Source: Sinosporangium siamense (GTDB lineage: Bacteria; Actinomycetota; Actinomycetes; Streptosporangiales; Streptosporangiaceae). From it: a stretch of DNA of 64,000 nucleotides. How positions within the stretch are numbered: position 1 is the first letter of the stretch; each line of letters opens with the position of its first letter. Location of the stretch: contig NZ_BOOW01000054.1 in assembly GCF_016863435.1 (NCBI RefSeq), positions 1-64,000 on the forward strand. Reading direction: 5' to 3'. Both the position numbers and the translations under genes were made by a program. Of the stretch, positions 42,738 through 51,540 are shown piece by piece. A model generated the notes under the pieces. The model saw only the letters and a program-made list of their open reading frames with translations, was not told where the DNA came from and made no database searches.

Positions 42738-43589
42738 ATGGCCGAAACAGTAGCAAGTCAGGCAGGCGTCGAGTCGCGACCGCCGATCGACGAGGTCTTC
42801 CTCGTCGATCCCAGCGTCAGGGCCCGGCGCCGGCAGACGGTCATCGTGGCCGTCGCCCGCATCGCCCTGGCCGTTGCGGGCCTGCTGGCCTGGGAGCTGG
42901 CCAGCGACCGGTTGATCTCCAGCTTCTGGATCAGCAGCCCGAGTGCGATCTGGTCGGCGCTGCTGCGCTTCACCGCCGACGGCCAGCTGGTGCCCGCGGT
43001 GTGGGTGACACTGCTGGAGACGGCGGCCGGTTTCGCCGCCGGAGGCGCCGCGGGCATCCTCGTCGGCCTGGCCTTCGGGATCAGCCCGATCATCGCCCGC
43101 ATCCTCGACCCCTACCTCGTCGCTCTGAACTCCATCCCCCGGGTCGCCCTGATCCCGCTGTTCATCCTGTGGTTCGGCATCGGGTTCGAAACGAAGGTGC
43201 TCTTCGCGGCGACCCTGGTCTTCTTCCCGGTCTTCTTGAACACCTTCGCCGGTGCTCGCGACGTCGACCGCGACCTGATCGACGTGATCAGGGTGATGGG
43301 CGCCTCGCGGCTCGACGTGATCCGGCGGGTGTTCGTTCCCTCCGCGCTGGTGTGGGTGTTCGCCGGCCTTCGAATGTCCATTCCGTTCGCACTCATCGGT
43401 GCGGTGATCGCCGAGATGTTCACCTCCAACGAGGGCCTCGGCTATCTGATCGCGGTCACCGCCAACCAATACGACACCGCCGGATCCTTCGCCAGCCTGC
43501 TGGTCACGACCGTGCTCGGGCTTGTCCTCACCTGGGGCGTGAGCCAGGCGGAGCGGCGAACTCTCCGGTGGCGCTCGAACAACGCTTGA
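42738..43589 (+). CDS. ABC transporter permease, TauC/SsuC type
   Basis: The 283-residue protein has about six membrane segments and the binding-protein-dependent permease EAA-like loop: VIRVMGASRLDVIRRVFVPSAL. The N-terminal 35 residues are cytosolic. It starts four bases after the ATPase gene ends. It forms the inner-membrane channel with that ATPase and the lipoprotein encoded next. Confidence 0.93.
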   Translation: MAETVASQAGVESRPPIDEVFLVDPSVRARRRQTVIVAVARIALAVAGLLAWELASDRLISSFWISSPSAIWSALLRFTADGQLVPAVWVTLLETAAGFAAGGAAGILVGLAFGISPIIARILDPYLVALNSIPRVALIPLFILWFGIGFETKVLFAATLVFFPVFLNTFAGARDVDRDLIDVIRVMGASRLDVIRRVFVPSALVWVFAGLRMSIPFALIGAVIAEMFTSNEGLGYLIAVTANQYDTAGSFASLLVTTVLGLVLTWGVSQAERRTLRWRSNNA

Positions 43590-43660
43590 TCAAAAACCGG
43601 TTGGCCATCAGGGGGCGGTCACCCGAAATTCTTCATCGCCAGAGTAAGGAACGGTCCACA

Positions 43661-44779
43661 ATGACGTCCCCCCTCACGAACTCTTCCGCCACCCAGCTGT
43701 CCCGTCGCCGGCTGCTCCGCTGGGCTGCGGCAGCGGCCACCGTACCGGTGTTGTCCGCATGCGGCGCGCCGGCTCCCGGCGCGGCCGGAAAGAAGTCCGG
43801 CACAGTCAAGCTGATCCACGCGTCCAAGGACCCGCTCGTCCTGTGGTCGGTGACCTACCTGGCCGAGGACAAGGGCTTCTACAAGGAGGAGGGCCTCACC
43901 GTTGAGCGGATCCTCCTCGGCGGAGGGCCGGCGGCGCTTACCGGCCTGCTGTCCGGAGCGGGCCACGCCAACCTGTCCGCTCCCGGAGAACTGCTGGCCG
44001 CCGTGGGCAAAGGGCAGCGGCTCAAGACGCTGCTCGCGCACACCAACAGCATGCCGTCCATGCTCGTCGTCAGTAAGAAATTCGCCGATCGGGCCGGGGT
44101 CACCGCGGAAAGCTCCCTCGAAGAACGCAGAACGGCCATCGGCAAGGTCAAAGGGGGCCGGTTCGGCATCACCGCCCCGGGCAGCCTGACCGACGGCTTC
44201 ACCCGGCTCGCCGCGAAGCAGGCGGGTCTTGATCCGGCGAAGGACGCGAAGATCGTGCCGTTGCAGACCGCAGGCAACTCGCTGGCGGCACTGGCCAACG
44301 ACCAGATCGACGGCTTCGTCGGAGTGCCTCCTGTGGCGGAGAAGGCGGTGCTTGAGCTCGGCGCCGTCCCCCTTCTCATCAACCAGGAAGGTGAGATCAG
44401 CGGGGGCGACCGCATGCAGGGCATGTCCTTGCAGGCCCGCACTCAGGACGTGGACGCGAACCCGGACCTTTACCAGGCCATAATGCGGGCCGAGATCCGG
44501 GGGATGCGCGCACTCGTCGAGGATCCCGCGGGCGCCGGCGCTCTGCTTCGTAAAACGAGGTTCAGCCAGCTCGAAGAGCCGATCTGGAACTACGCGTGGA
44601 AGCTGATCCAGAGCTCCTGGGGCTCTCCGCACGTCACACGCGACTCACTCACCGCGTGGTTCGACAACGGCCTCGTGGCGGACACGAACGCCACGGGATT
44701 CCCGTTCGACGAGGTGGTCGACATGCGATTCGCCGACGCCGCGCTGAGTGCGATCGGCTGGAAGCCCGCCAAGAGGTGA
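43661..44779 (+). CDS. NMT1/TauA-like substrate-binding lipoprotein
   Basis: The 372-residue protein has a twin-arginine-like signal (LSRRRLLRWAAAAATVPVLSAC) with a lipobox LSAC, so it is probably exported folded and lipid-anchored at the Cys near residue 34. The mature part resembles NMT1/THI5-like and TauA/SsuA binding proteins (YLAEDKGFYKEEGL, GSLTDGFTRLAAKQAG). ATG at 43661 follows AAGGA. With the two preceding genes it forms an importer, likely for an organic acid that the IclR-linked operon degrades. Confidence 0.9.
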   Translation: MTSPLTNSSATQLSRRRLLRWAAAAATVPVLSACGAPAPGAAGKKSGTVKLIHASKDPLVLWSVTYLAEDKGFYKEEGLTVERILLGGGPAALTGLLSGAGHANLSAPGELLAAVGKGQRLKTLLAHTNSMPSMLVVSKKFADRAGVTAESSLEERRTAIGKVKGGRFGITAPGSLTDGFTRLAAKQAGLDPAKDAKIVPLQTAGNSLAALANDQIDGFVGVPPVAEKAVLELGAVPLLINQEGEISGGDRMQGMSLQARTQDVDANPDLYQAIMRAEIRGMRALVEDPAGAGALLRKTRFSQLEEPIWNYAWKLIQSSWGSPHVTRDSLTAWFDNGLVADTNATGFPFDEVVDMRFADAALSAIGWKPAKR

Positions 44780-44940
44780 GCCGCGCAGACCTTCCGGGAC
44801 GCCGTACGGCATAAGCCGGGCGAGAGCGTCGGCCTGGTCGGCGAGTCGGGCTCGGGCAAGAGCACGCCGGCCCGCTGCCTGCTCGGCTTGATGGCCGCGC
44901 CGGGCGTCTCGGCCGGTGACGTCGGGCTCCCGCGCGACAA
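44780..44940 (+). pseudogene. Relic of an oligopeptide-type ABC ATPase
   Basis: Directly after the binding-protein stop, and in the same phase, the sequence reads FRDAVRHKPGESVGLVGESG, then SGKSTPARCLLGL and APGVSAGDV. This is the N-terminal Walker A region of a DppD/OppD-type ATPase. There is no start codon, and similarity stops after about 50 residues where the iclR promoter begins. It marks an old rearrangement junction. Confidence 0.6.
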
Positions 44941-44943
44941 TTG

Positions 44944-44969
44944 GCGCACAAAAGTTGCGCATTACGCAC
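44944..44969 (+). promoter_or_regulatory. Putative IclR operator, site C (iclR promoter)
   Basis: GCGCAC at 44944, seven bases, GCGCATTACGCAC at 44957-44969. A good -10 box, TATTCT, follows at 44981-44986, so the site covers the -35 region of iclR, as expected for autorepression. Confidence 0.65.
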
Positions 44970-45016
44970 GCAAAATGCACTATTCTGGACTGGGTGCGCT
45001 AACTTGAGGAGGGGTA

Positions 45017-45796
45017 GTGGCGGCAGCGGGCAGGACCGAGGGCAGTGCCGAAGAGCAGGTGTCCCGGCGGTCGGTGGTGCAATCTGTGACCCGCGCCTTC
45101 GACGTGCTTCACCTGCTGCGTGACACCAGTTCGCCCCTGTCCGTGCAAGAGATCGCCCGCGGCACCGGCCTGGACCGCACGGTGGTCCACCGGCTCCTGC
45201 GTTCGCTGCTCCAGGCGGACATGGTGATGGAGGAACGCGGCCTGTTCCGGGTCGGGCCGGCCTCTGTCCTGCTGGCGAACCGCTACCACGACGATCTGCT
45301 GGTGCGGCGTCTGGCCTTGCCGTACATGGTGGAGTTGCAGGCCGGGGAGATCGCCGACAAACCGTGGACGGCGACCCTGTCCATCGCGGTCGGCAATGTC
45401 TCCGCGGTCATCGAGCGAATCTGGACCCCTCACACGCCGCTAGACCTCGTGCTCGCCGTGGGCGACACGTTCCCGATTCACAGCACCGCGAGTGGGCGGA
45501 GCATGTTGGCGTACTACGAGCCGGAGAAACTCGTGGACGTCGTCGGCCCTGAGCTGAGCAGTGAATTGGCTCCGATATTGGAGAGCGCGCGAGCCTCCGG
45601 CGGCATCGGCCTGTCGAGAGGCGAAGCGGTGCCTGGAGTGGAGGCGATCTCCGCCGTCATCCTGTCCCGACGGCAGGCCCCGGTCGCGTCCATCAGTGTC
45701 TCCGGGGTCGACCTTGGAGATCAGATGGACCAGGCTTCCCCGCTGGCTTCAACACTGCGTCGTGCGGCGGGTGCCATCGGGCAGATGATTCCCTGA
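45017..45796 (+). CDS. IclR-family transcriptional regulator
   Basis: The 259-residue protein has the IclR layout: an N-terminal winged helix (VQSVTRAFDVLHLLRDT, SVQEIARGTGLDRTVVHRLLRSL, about 24-75) and a C-terminal effector domain with FPIHSTASGRSMLAY and the AISAVILS strand. GTG at 45017 is preceded by GAGGAGGGG. It closes the catabolic/import locus. Three copies of one motif, including one in its own promoter, are its likely targets. IclR proteins usually respond to a pathway substrate or intermediate. Confidence 0.92.
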   Translation: MAAAGRTEGSAEEQVSRRSVVQSVTRAFDVLHLLRDTSSPLSVQEIARGTGLDRTVVHRLLRSLLQADMVMEERGLFRVGPASVLLANRYHDDLLVRRLALPYMVELQAGEIADKPWTATLSIAVGNVSAVIERIWTPHTPLDLVLAVGDTFPIHSTASGRSMLAYYEPEKLVDVVGPELSSELAPILESARASGGIGLSRGEAVPGVEAISAVILSRRQAPVASISVSGVDLGDQMDQASPLASTLRRAAGAIGQMIP

Positions 45797-46151
45797 CCGG
45801 AGGCGGCTGATCGTCGCTTGAGATGCATGGGAACGCCCGGCCGCACTGGCCGGGCGTAATGCTTAGAACGAGATCTGCATGAGAGAGAGTGATCAGCAAG
45901 ACCCAGCGCTTCCACCCCATCCGTCTAACCCGAAAATCGCACGGATCGGGGAAATCAACAGTGATGCCGACCAGACCCGTGCTGGAGGACGACCGTGGCC
46001 GCCCGTTCACCCCTCCGACCGGCGAGGAGGACCCGCGCCTGCATCTGGCCGTCCATCGCCTAAGGCCGGGCGGCCTGACGTGGCGACGCCTGTTCCCGTG
46101 CCGGCCCAACCGGGCGCGGGCGGCACGAACAGGTAAGATCATTTGCTTGGA
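45797..46151. other. 355-bp intergenic region between iclR and lacI
   Basis: Apart from the iclR terminator hairpin at 45833-45857, I see nothing that supports a gene. Open frames on both strands have no ribosome site or recognisable similarity. The lacI promoter must lie near the right end. Confidence 0.5.
45833..45857. terminator. Terminator hairpin after iclR
   Basis: Perfect 10-bp stem (ACGCCCGGCC 45833-45842, GGCCGGGCGT 45848-45857) with a five-base loop, 36 bp after the iclR stop. Confidence 0.85.
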
Positions 46152-46169
46152 GATGCTATCGTTTGCATC
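46152..46169. promoter_or_regulatory. Putative LacI operator L1 (lacI start)
   Basis: The dyad GATGC at 46152-46156 and GCATC at 46165-46169 is centred on CG, as in LacI-family operators; its core TGCTATCGTTTGCA matches sites L2-L4. It ends right before the lacI ATG, so the regulator probably represses itself. Confidence 0.6.
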
Positions 46170-47210
46170 ATGGCTGGGGCGAAGTTGGTGGACGTGGCGC
46201 GGGAAGCCGGCGTGCACGTCGGGACTGTGTCGCGGGCGCTCAATCCCGCCACCCGGTCGCGCGTCAACGCGGAGACGGCCGCGCGCATCATCGAGGTGGC
46301 ACGGCGGCTCGGCTACGAGGTGAACATCGCCGGTCGCGCGCTCCGCACTCAGCGCACCCAGACCATTGGCGCGCTGATCCCCGACCTCGCCAACCCCCTG
46401 TTCCCGCGCATCGTCCGGGGCGTCGAGGACAGCCTGGAGAAGGCCGGATACACCGCGCTGATCACCAGCACGGACAACAACGCGCAGCGCGAGCGCAGGA
46501 TGATCGCGGCGCTGCTCAGCAGGCAGGTCGACGGCTTCCTGATCGCGAGCGCCCGCCTGGAGGACCAGGCGCTGGAGGAGCTCCTCCAGAACGGCGTCCC
46601 CGTGGTGGTGCTCAACCGGACGAGCGCCAACGCCCGGACCTCGGCGGTGATCGCCGACGACCCGCAGGGGATCGCCGACGCGATGGCCCACCTGGTGGCT
46701 CTGGGGCACGAGCGCATCGCGCACGTGGCGGGCCCCGGTGACACCAGCACCGGACAGGTGCGCCTGCAGGCGTTCGAAGCGGCGCTGGACCGATACGGCC
46801 TGCAGCGGCGCTCCGAGCTCGTCGTGTGCGCGGAGGCCTACACCATCGCGGCCGGCACCCGGTGCACGCGGGACCTGTTCAATCGCGGCAAGCCGTTCAC
46901 GGCCGTGGTGGCAGGGAACGACCTGCTCGCACTGGGGGTGATCGACGCGCTGAAGGAGAACCGGATCCCTTGTCCCGAACGGGTCTCCGTGGTCGGCTTC
47001 AACGACATCGACTTCGCCGAGCGGATGTCTCCGGCCCTCACCACGGTCCGCGTGCCGACATATGAGCTGGGGGCTCGGGGGGCCGATCTGCTCCTCGACA
47101 TGATCTATCGCGAGCGGGAGATCTCGACGGTGACCCTGCCCGTCACCCTGATGATCCGCGAGTCCACGGCTCCCCCGCCGCTCCCCGGCACCGGCCTGTT
47201 CGGCCTCTGA
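46170..47210 (+). CDS. LacI-family transcriptional regulator
   Basis: The 346-residue protein has the LacI helix-turn-helix KLVDVAREAGVHVGTVSRAL with its hinge helix (GRALRTQRT region) and a periplasmic-binding-protein-like effector domain: IGALIPDLANPLFPRIV, SRQVDGFLIASAR, AVVAGNDLLALGVIDAL and VVGFNDIDFAE. I chose ATG at 46170 (MAGAKLVDVA), since upstream in-frame sequence has no ribosome site. It is convergent with the dehydrogenase operon; four matching operators suggest it controls the whole minus-strand locus up to 62.5 kb. Confidence 0.92.
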   Translation: MAGAKLVDVAREAGVHVGTVSRALNPATRSRVNAETAARIIEVARRLGYEVNIAGRALRTQRTQTIGALIPDLANPLFPRIVRGVEDSLEKAGYTALITSTDNNAQRERRMIAALLSRQVDGFLIASARLEDQALEELLQNGVPVVVLNRTSANARTSAVIADDPQGIADAMAHLVALGHERIAHVAGPGDTSTGQVRLQAFEAALDRYGLQRRSELVVCAEAYTIAAGTRCTRDLFNRGKPFTAVVAGNDLLALGVIDALKENRIPCPERVSVVGFNDIDFAERMSPALTTVRVPTYELGARGADLLLDMIYREREISTVTLPVTLMIRESTAPPPLPGTGLFGL

Positions 47211-47224
47211 CCACCGGTCATCCG

Positions 47225-47262
47225 CCGGGAGCCCGGCGACCCGCGTGACACCGGGCTCCCGG
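47225..47262. terminator. Terminator hairpin after lacI
   Basis: Perfect 12-bp stem (CCGGGAGCCCGG 47225-47236, CCGGGCTCCCGG 47251-47262), 14-base loop, between lacI and the convergent E2 gene. Confidence 0.85.
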
Positions 47263-47381
47263 AGCTCCCCGACAGGACGGTGAGCACCGTGGCCGCTCAC
47301 CACCCCGTTCCCGCCCAGGGTCTCCGCCGACGGCAATGCCGGATCAACGAACGGGACGGCGAACACCACTACCCCCCTTCG

Positions 47382-48695
47382 TCAGGCCAGGATGCGGAGT
47401 GGGTTCTCGATGAGCGTGAGAAACTCCCTCATCCACTCGGCGGCGACCGCTCCGTCGACGGGCCGGTGATCGACCGACAGCGTCACCCTCATCACCGTCC
47501 CCGCCTCGATCGTGTCCTTCCCCACCACCGGCTCCCTGCGTGCGGCGCCGACCGCGAGGATGGCCGACTGCGGCGGGTTGATGATCGCCGCGAACTCCTC
47601 CGTCCCGTACATCCCGAGGTTGGAGACCGTGATCGTGCCGCCCTCCAGCTCGGCCTGCCCGAGCCTGCCGTTCTTCGCCCGCTCCACGAAGTCCCGCACC
47701 GTCGAGGCGATGGAGGAGACGCTCACCTGCTCGGCCGACCTCACCACGGGTGTGGCGAGCCCTCGTTCGGTGGCGACCGCGACCGCGACGTCCACGGAGG
47801 AGAACGAGCGCACCGCGTCCTCGGTCCAGATCACGTTCATCGCCGGAACCAGCGTGTGGGCACGGGCCACGGCCTTCACGACCAGGTCGTTGACCGAAAC
47901 GCGGACCTGGGCGCCGTCGTTGAGCTGGCGGCGCACCTCCAGCAGGCCGTCCACTCTGGCCGTCCCGCGCAGGTAGAAGTGCGGGACGGAGCGTTTGCTC
48001 TCCGCCGTGCGCGTGGCGATGGCCCGGCGCATGCGCGTGTGCGGGAGGTCACTGTACGGCAATGCCGGAGCGGGAGCCTGCGGCGCGCCCGCGGCGGGCC
48101 GTTCCGGCACGCCGTGGGAGTGGGGGCGCGTGTCGCGGGCGGCGACGGCGGCCTCCACGTCCCTTCTGACGATGCGGCCGTGCGGGCCGGTGCCGGTGAT
48201 CTCCTCGACGGGGATCCCGGCCTCCGCGGCCATCCGGCGCGCCAGCGGGCTGGTGAAGATCCGAGGGCCGGATCCGTCCGGGCCGGCGTCGGCCGGTGGC
48301 CGGGAGCCGGCCGCGGCGCCGGGAAGGACCTCCACCGGGGGCTGGGGGACCGGGGGCCGGGAGACAGGAGCGGCGCCAGGGCCGGCGGTGTCCCGTGGCC
48401 GGGGAGCCGTCACGCCGAGCCGGGCCAGCAGAGCGTCGAGGTCCGCCACCCGCTCGCCCGGCTCACCGATGAGCGCGATGGGCGCGCCCACCTCGACGCG
48501 GGCGCCTTCGGGCACCAGCGCCTTGAGGATGACCCCGTCGCTCTCGGCCTCCACGTCCACCACGGCCTTCTCGGTCTCGATGGTGACGATCACGTCCTGG
48601 GCGGCGTAGGAGGTGTTCTCCGCGACGGGCCAGCTCTGGAGAACGGCCTCGGCCGCGCTCGCGGCGACCTCCGGCATGTGCAGCAGCCTCGCCAT
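47382..48695 (-). CDS. 2-Oxoacid dehydrogenase complex E2 (dihydrolipoyl acyltransferase)
   Basis: The 437-residue protein has one lipoyl domain (lipoyl Lys in ETEKAVVDVEAE, near residue 43), a Pro/Ala linker, the peripheral-subunit binding domain (TSPLARRMAAEAGIPVEEIT, GTGPHGRIVRRDV) and the catalytic acyltransferase domain ending in SVDHRPVDGAVAAEW with the active-site His and Asp. It transfers the acyl group made by E1 to CoA. It starts one base after the E1 stop. No E3 gene is nearby, so E3 must come from elsewhere. Confidence 0.93.
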   Translation of the reverse strand: MARLLHMPEVAASAAEAVLQSWPVAENTSYAAQDVIVTIETEKAVVDVEAESDGVILKALVPEGARVEVGAPIALIGEPGERVADLDALLARLGVTAPRPRDTAGPGAAPVSRPPVPQPPVEVLPGAAAGSRPPADAGPDGSGPRIFTSPLARRMAAEAGIPVEEITGTGPHGRIVRRDVEAAVAARDTRPHSHGVPERPAAGAPQAPAPALPYSDLPHTRMRRAIATRTAESKRSVPHFYLRGTARVDGLLEVRRQLNDGAQVRVSVNDLVVKAVARAHTLVPAMNVIWTEDAVRSFSSVDVAVAVATERGLATPVVRSAEQVSVSSIASTVRDFVERAKNGRLGQAELEGGTITVSNLGMYGTEEFAAIINPPQSAILAVGAARREPVVGKDTIEAGTVMRVTLSVDHRPVDGAVAAEWMREFLTLIENPLRILA

Positions 48696-48696
48696 G

Positions 48697-50877
48697 TCAG
48701 TACCCCGCCATCTCGGTTAGTTTGACGGCCACTTCCTCGCTTCTGGCGATGGCCGCGCGCTCCAGCACCTTGGAGATGCTCGGGGACGCCTCACCGCCGG
48801 TCACCCGCTCCACCGGGTGGTCCAGCCAGTCGAAGAAACGGCGGTTGATCTCGTCGGCCAGCCAGCCCCCGTAGGAGGTGCCGGCGGGCCCCTGTTCGGC
48901 GATGAGCGCCATGTTCGTCTTCTTGATGCTCGCGCCGATGGTGTCCCAGTCGATGCTCGCCCGGTCGAGCCAGCGCAGGTCGATGACCTCGGCGTCGACG
49001 TCGCCCAGGGAGTCGATCGCCTCAAGGACGTGGTTGGCCATGGCCAGGTAGGAGATCACGGTGAGCTTCGATCCGCTGCGCCGTACCGCGGCCTTGCCGA
49101 CCGGGAGACAGTAGTCCAGGTCTCCGACCGGCCCCTGCCCGACCGAGGTGTACAGGTCCACGTGTTCGAGCACGACCACGGGGTCCTTGCAGCGCAGGGC
49201 GCTGTTCATCAGGCCGACGTAGTCGAACGGCGTGGACGGCGCGACGATCCGCCAGCCGGGGGCGGTCGCGAAGATGCCCGCGGGGTCCATGGAGTGCTGT
49301 GAGCCATAGCCGGTGCCCATCGCGACCTTGCTGCGCAGCACGAACGGCACCTCGCCGTCGCCGCCGAACATGTGCCTCGCCTTGCCGATCTGATTGAAGA
49401 GCTGGTCGGCGGCGACCCACATGAAGTCGGCGTACATGAACTCGACCACGGGCAGGAAGCGGCCGTCGAGCGCGATGCCGCCGCCGAGCCCGGTGAAGGC
49501 GTTCTCGCTGATCGGGGTCGCGAGGATCCGGCCGGGGAACCTCTCGGGGAGTCCCCGGGTGGCGCCGTTGGTGCCACCGTTGAGACGGTGCACGTCCTCC
49601 CCCATCACGACGATGGTGTCGTCGGACTCCATCCGGCGGGTCATCACCGCGGCGACCGCTTCGATGAACTTCTGCTCGGCCAGCGTGCCGGAGAAGGTCT
49701 CGAGGTCCTCGAACCGGGCGCCGGCGAACTCGCTGAGGTCGCCGCGCACCCCGACGTCGGCGAAGGCCGGGTCGGGCCATTCCTGCGGCCTGATCCGCCG
49801 TTGTCCCGGCTTGCCGCCGGGCAACGGTTCGAGAAGCTCCTCACCCAGGCCCGCCATGAGCTTCGCGGTGCGGCCGATCGCCGCCTCGATCTGGTCCTCG
49901 GTGAGGATGCCCCGGCGGGTGAGGTGGGCCGAGACCCTTCTGATCGGGTCCCGGTCGCGCCAGGCCTTCTCCTCCTCCTTGGTGCGGTAGCCGAAGGCGC
50001 TGCCGGGGAAGGGACCGTTCTGGTGGAAGTAGCGGTAGACGTCGGCCTCGATCAGCGCGGGCCCTCCGCCTGAGCGCATGTGGGCGAGGGCCTGCCGCAT
50101 CGTGAGGTGGACGGCCAGCGGGTCCATGCCGTCGACCTTCCAGCTCGGGATCCCGAAGCCCGGTCCTCTGGCGGACAGCCGGGGCTCACCGGTCACCTCC
50201 GCCACGTGCGTCGAGACCGCATACAGGTTGTTCTCCACGAAGAAGCACAGCGGCAGGCGCCAGGCAGCCGCCAGGTTGAAGGTCTCAAGCGTGGAGCCGA
50301 TGTTGATCGCGCCGTCGCCGAAGTACGTCACGGCCACCGCGTCGGTTCCGGCCTGCCGGTGCGCCCACGCGGATCCCGCGGCGAGCGGGACGCCACCGCC
50401 GACGATGGCGTTCGTGCCGATGGCTCCGGCCTCCTTCCACTGCAGGTGCATGGAGCCGCCCCGGCCGTGGCTGAAGCCCCGGTCGAGGCCGCATATCTCG
50501 GCCAGGCCGCGGAGCAGTACGGCACGAGCCTCGTCGGGCAGGTCCAGGGTGGGGTCGATCCCCCCGGGGGCGACGTGCGCGAGCACCTTGGCCAGGAACT
50601 GGTGGTGTCCCCGGTGTGAGCCGTTGACGGTGTCGGCCGAGGTGAGGGCGAGGACCGAGCCGACGGCGCCGCCCTCCTGCCCGATGCTGGAGTGCGCCGG
50701 GCCGTGGATCAGCCCGTCGCGCGCGAGCTCCAGGACATATTCCTCGAAGGCCCGGATGAGGACGAGGTGGCTGAGCATGTTCGTCAGCAGCGCCGGATCT
50801 GCGGCGTCCCAGTCGGCGTCGGTGGCCACTACCTCCACCCACGGAGCCGCAGGTTCGAGCCGGTTCTCCTGGGTCAT
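48697..50877 (-). CDS. Fused alpha-beta E1 of a 2-oxoacid dehydrogenase
   Basis: The 726-residue protein joins the alpha and beta E1 chains. The alpha half has HSSIGQEGGAVG, GFSHGRGGSMHL and the ThDP motif YFGDGAINIGSTLET; the beta half has FIEAVAAVMTRRM, MGEDVHRLNGG and HVDLYTSVG. Acetoin, pyruvate and branched-chain E1 enzymes share this pattern. It decarboxylates a 2-oxo acid and passes the acyl group to E2. The ATG overlaps the VOC stop (ATGA), and a LacI-type operator lies 11 bp upstream within the VOC coding end. Confidence 0.92.
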   Translation of the reverse strand: MTQENRLEPAAPWVEVVATDADWDAADPALLTNMLSHLVLIRAFEEYVLELARDGLIHGPAHSSIGQEGGAVGSVLALTSADTVNGSHRGHHQFLAKVLAHVAPGGIDPTLDLPDEARAVLLRGLAEICGLDRGFSHGRGGSMHLQWKEAGAIGTNAIVGGGVPLAAGSAWAHRQAGTDAVAVTYFGDGAINIGSTLETFNLAAAWRLPLCFFVENNLYAVSTHVAEVTGEPRLSARGPGFGIPSWKVDGMDPLAVHLTMRQALAHMRSGGGPALIEADVYRYFHQNGPFPGSAFGYRTKEEEKAWRDRDPIRRVSAHLTRRGILTEDQIEAAIGRTAKLMAGLGEELLEPLPGGKPGQRRIRPQEWPDPAFADVGVRGDLSEFAGARFEDLETFSGTLAEQKFIEAVAAVMTRRMESDDTIVVMGEDVHRLNGGTNGATRGLPERFPGRILATPISENAFTGLGGGIALDGRFLPVVEFMYADFMWVAADQLFNQIGKARHMFGGDGEVPFVLRSKVAMGTGYGSQHSMDPAGIFATAPGWRIVAPSTPFDYVGLMNSALRCKDPVVVLEHVDLYTSVGQGPVGDLDYCLPVGKAAVRRSGSKLTVISYLAMANHVLEAIDSLGDVDAEVIDLRWLDRASIDWDTIGASIKKTNMALIAEQGPAGTSYGGWLADEINRRFFDWLDHPVERVTGGEASPSISKVLERAAIARSEEVAVKLTEMAGY

Positions 50878-51410
50878 GTCATCTCCATACAATCGTTTGC
50901 CGAACTGCGGTGCCGCGTCTCGCGGTCGAAGGCCTTGCCCCCGGGATAGGACACGAGCTCGAAGTGCATGCCCCAGGGGGCGAGGAAGTAGATCCAGCGC
51001 TGTCCCTCGCTGGGCCCTGCACTGGTGGTCGGGCCGCTCAGGACCGCGACCCCCCGCTCGCGCAGGTAGGTGATCGCGGCGTCCAGGTCCTCGACGTACA
51101 GGGCGACGTGGTGGCCGCCGACGTCGCTGTTCCTCGGCGCGGCACGCTCCTGGCCGGGGGCGGTGTACTGAAAGACCTCGAAGATGGCCTGGTCGCCGCA
51201 GCGGAAGAAGTGCAGCCGCTCCATGACGGCGCGCGGGTGGACGTTGAGGTGCTCGGACATCCAGTCGCCGCCGTCGTCGCGGAACGGGCCCAGCGAGTAC
51301 ATGTACTCGCAGCCGAGCACCTCGACGAGGAAGTGACGGGCCTGTTCGAGATCGGGGACCGTGAAGCCGATGTGGTCCACGCGGGTCAGCCCGGGGAGCC
51401 CTGCCTTCAT
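50874..51410 (-). CDS. VOC-superfamily (glyoxalase/dioxygenase-fold) protein
   Basis: The 178-residue protein has two VOC beta-alpha-beta-beta-beta units: VDHIGFTVPDLEQARHFL first, then HHVALYVEDLDAAITYLRER. The metal ligands appear to be the His of DHIGF, the His of HHVAL and Glu in MHFELVSYPGG. Such enzymes are glyoxalases, epimerases or extradiol-type dioxygenases. ATG at 51410 follows GAGGAGAA. Its last codons overlap both a LacI-type operator and the E1 start. The reaction in this pathway is unknown; isomerisation of a 2-oxo intermediate is one option. Confidence 0.85.
   Translation of the reverse strand: MKAGLPGLTRVDHIGFTVPDLEQARHFLVEVLGCEYMYSLGPFRDDGGDWMSEHLNVHPRAVMERLHFFRCGDQAIFEVFQYTAPGQERAAPRNSDVGGHHVALYVEDLDAAITYLRERGVAVLSGPTTSAGPSEGQRWIYFLAPWGMHFELVSYPGGKAFDRETRHRSSANDCMEMT
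50888..50901. promoter_or_regulatory. Putative LacI operator L2 (before E1)
   Basis: TACAATCGTTTGCC, differing at one position from L3 and at three from L1. It lies inside the 3' end of the VOC gene and 11 bp before the E1 start, so it may act as an internal operator for the dehydrogenase genes. Confidence 0.55.
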
Positions 51411-51540
51411 CCTTGTTCTCCTCTGTCCTGGATGGATCCACCGGCTGCCGGGTCGAGTGGCTCTCCACGAGGTGTTCGGCCCTTTGCCGGCCCGCCCGCC
51501 TGAGGACGGGCAGGCCGGGGTCACGACGCCGGGCGGTGGG

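Noticed and set aside
45889-46323. 144-codon frame between iclR and lacI
   Set aside because: No ribosome site, no recognisable domain, and it overlaps the lacI DNA-binding region out of frame.
47280-48725. Plus-strand 481-codon frame opposite the E2 gene
   Set aside because: His/Arg/Gly-rich shadow typical of the strand opposite a GC-rich gene; the E2 domains are unmistakable on the minus strand.
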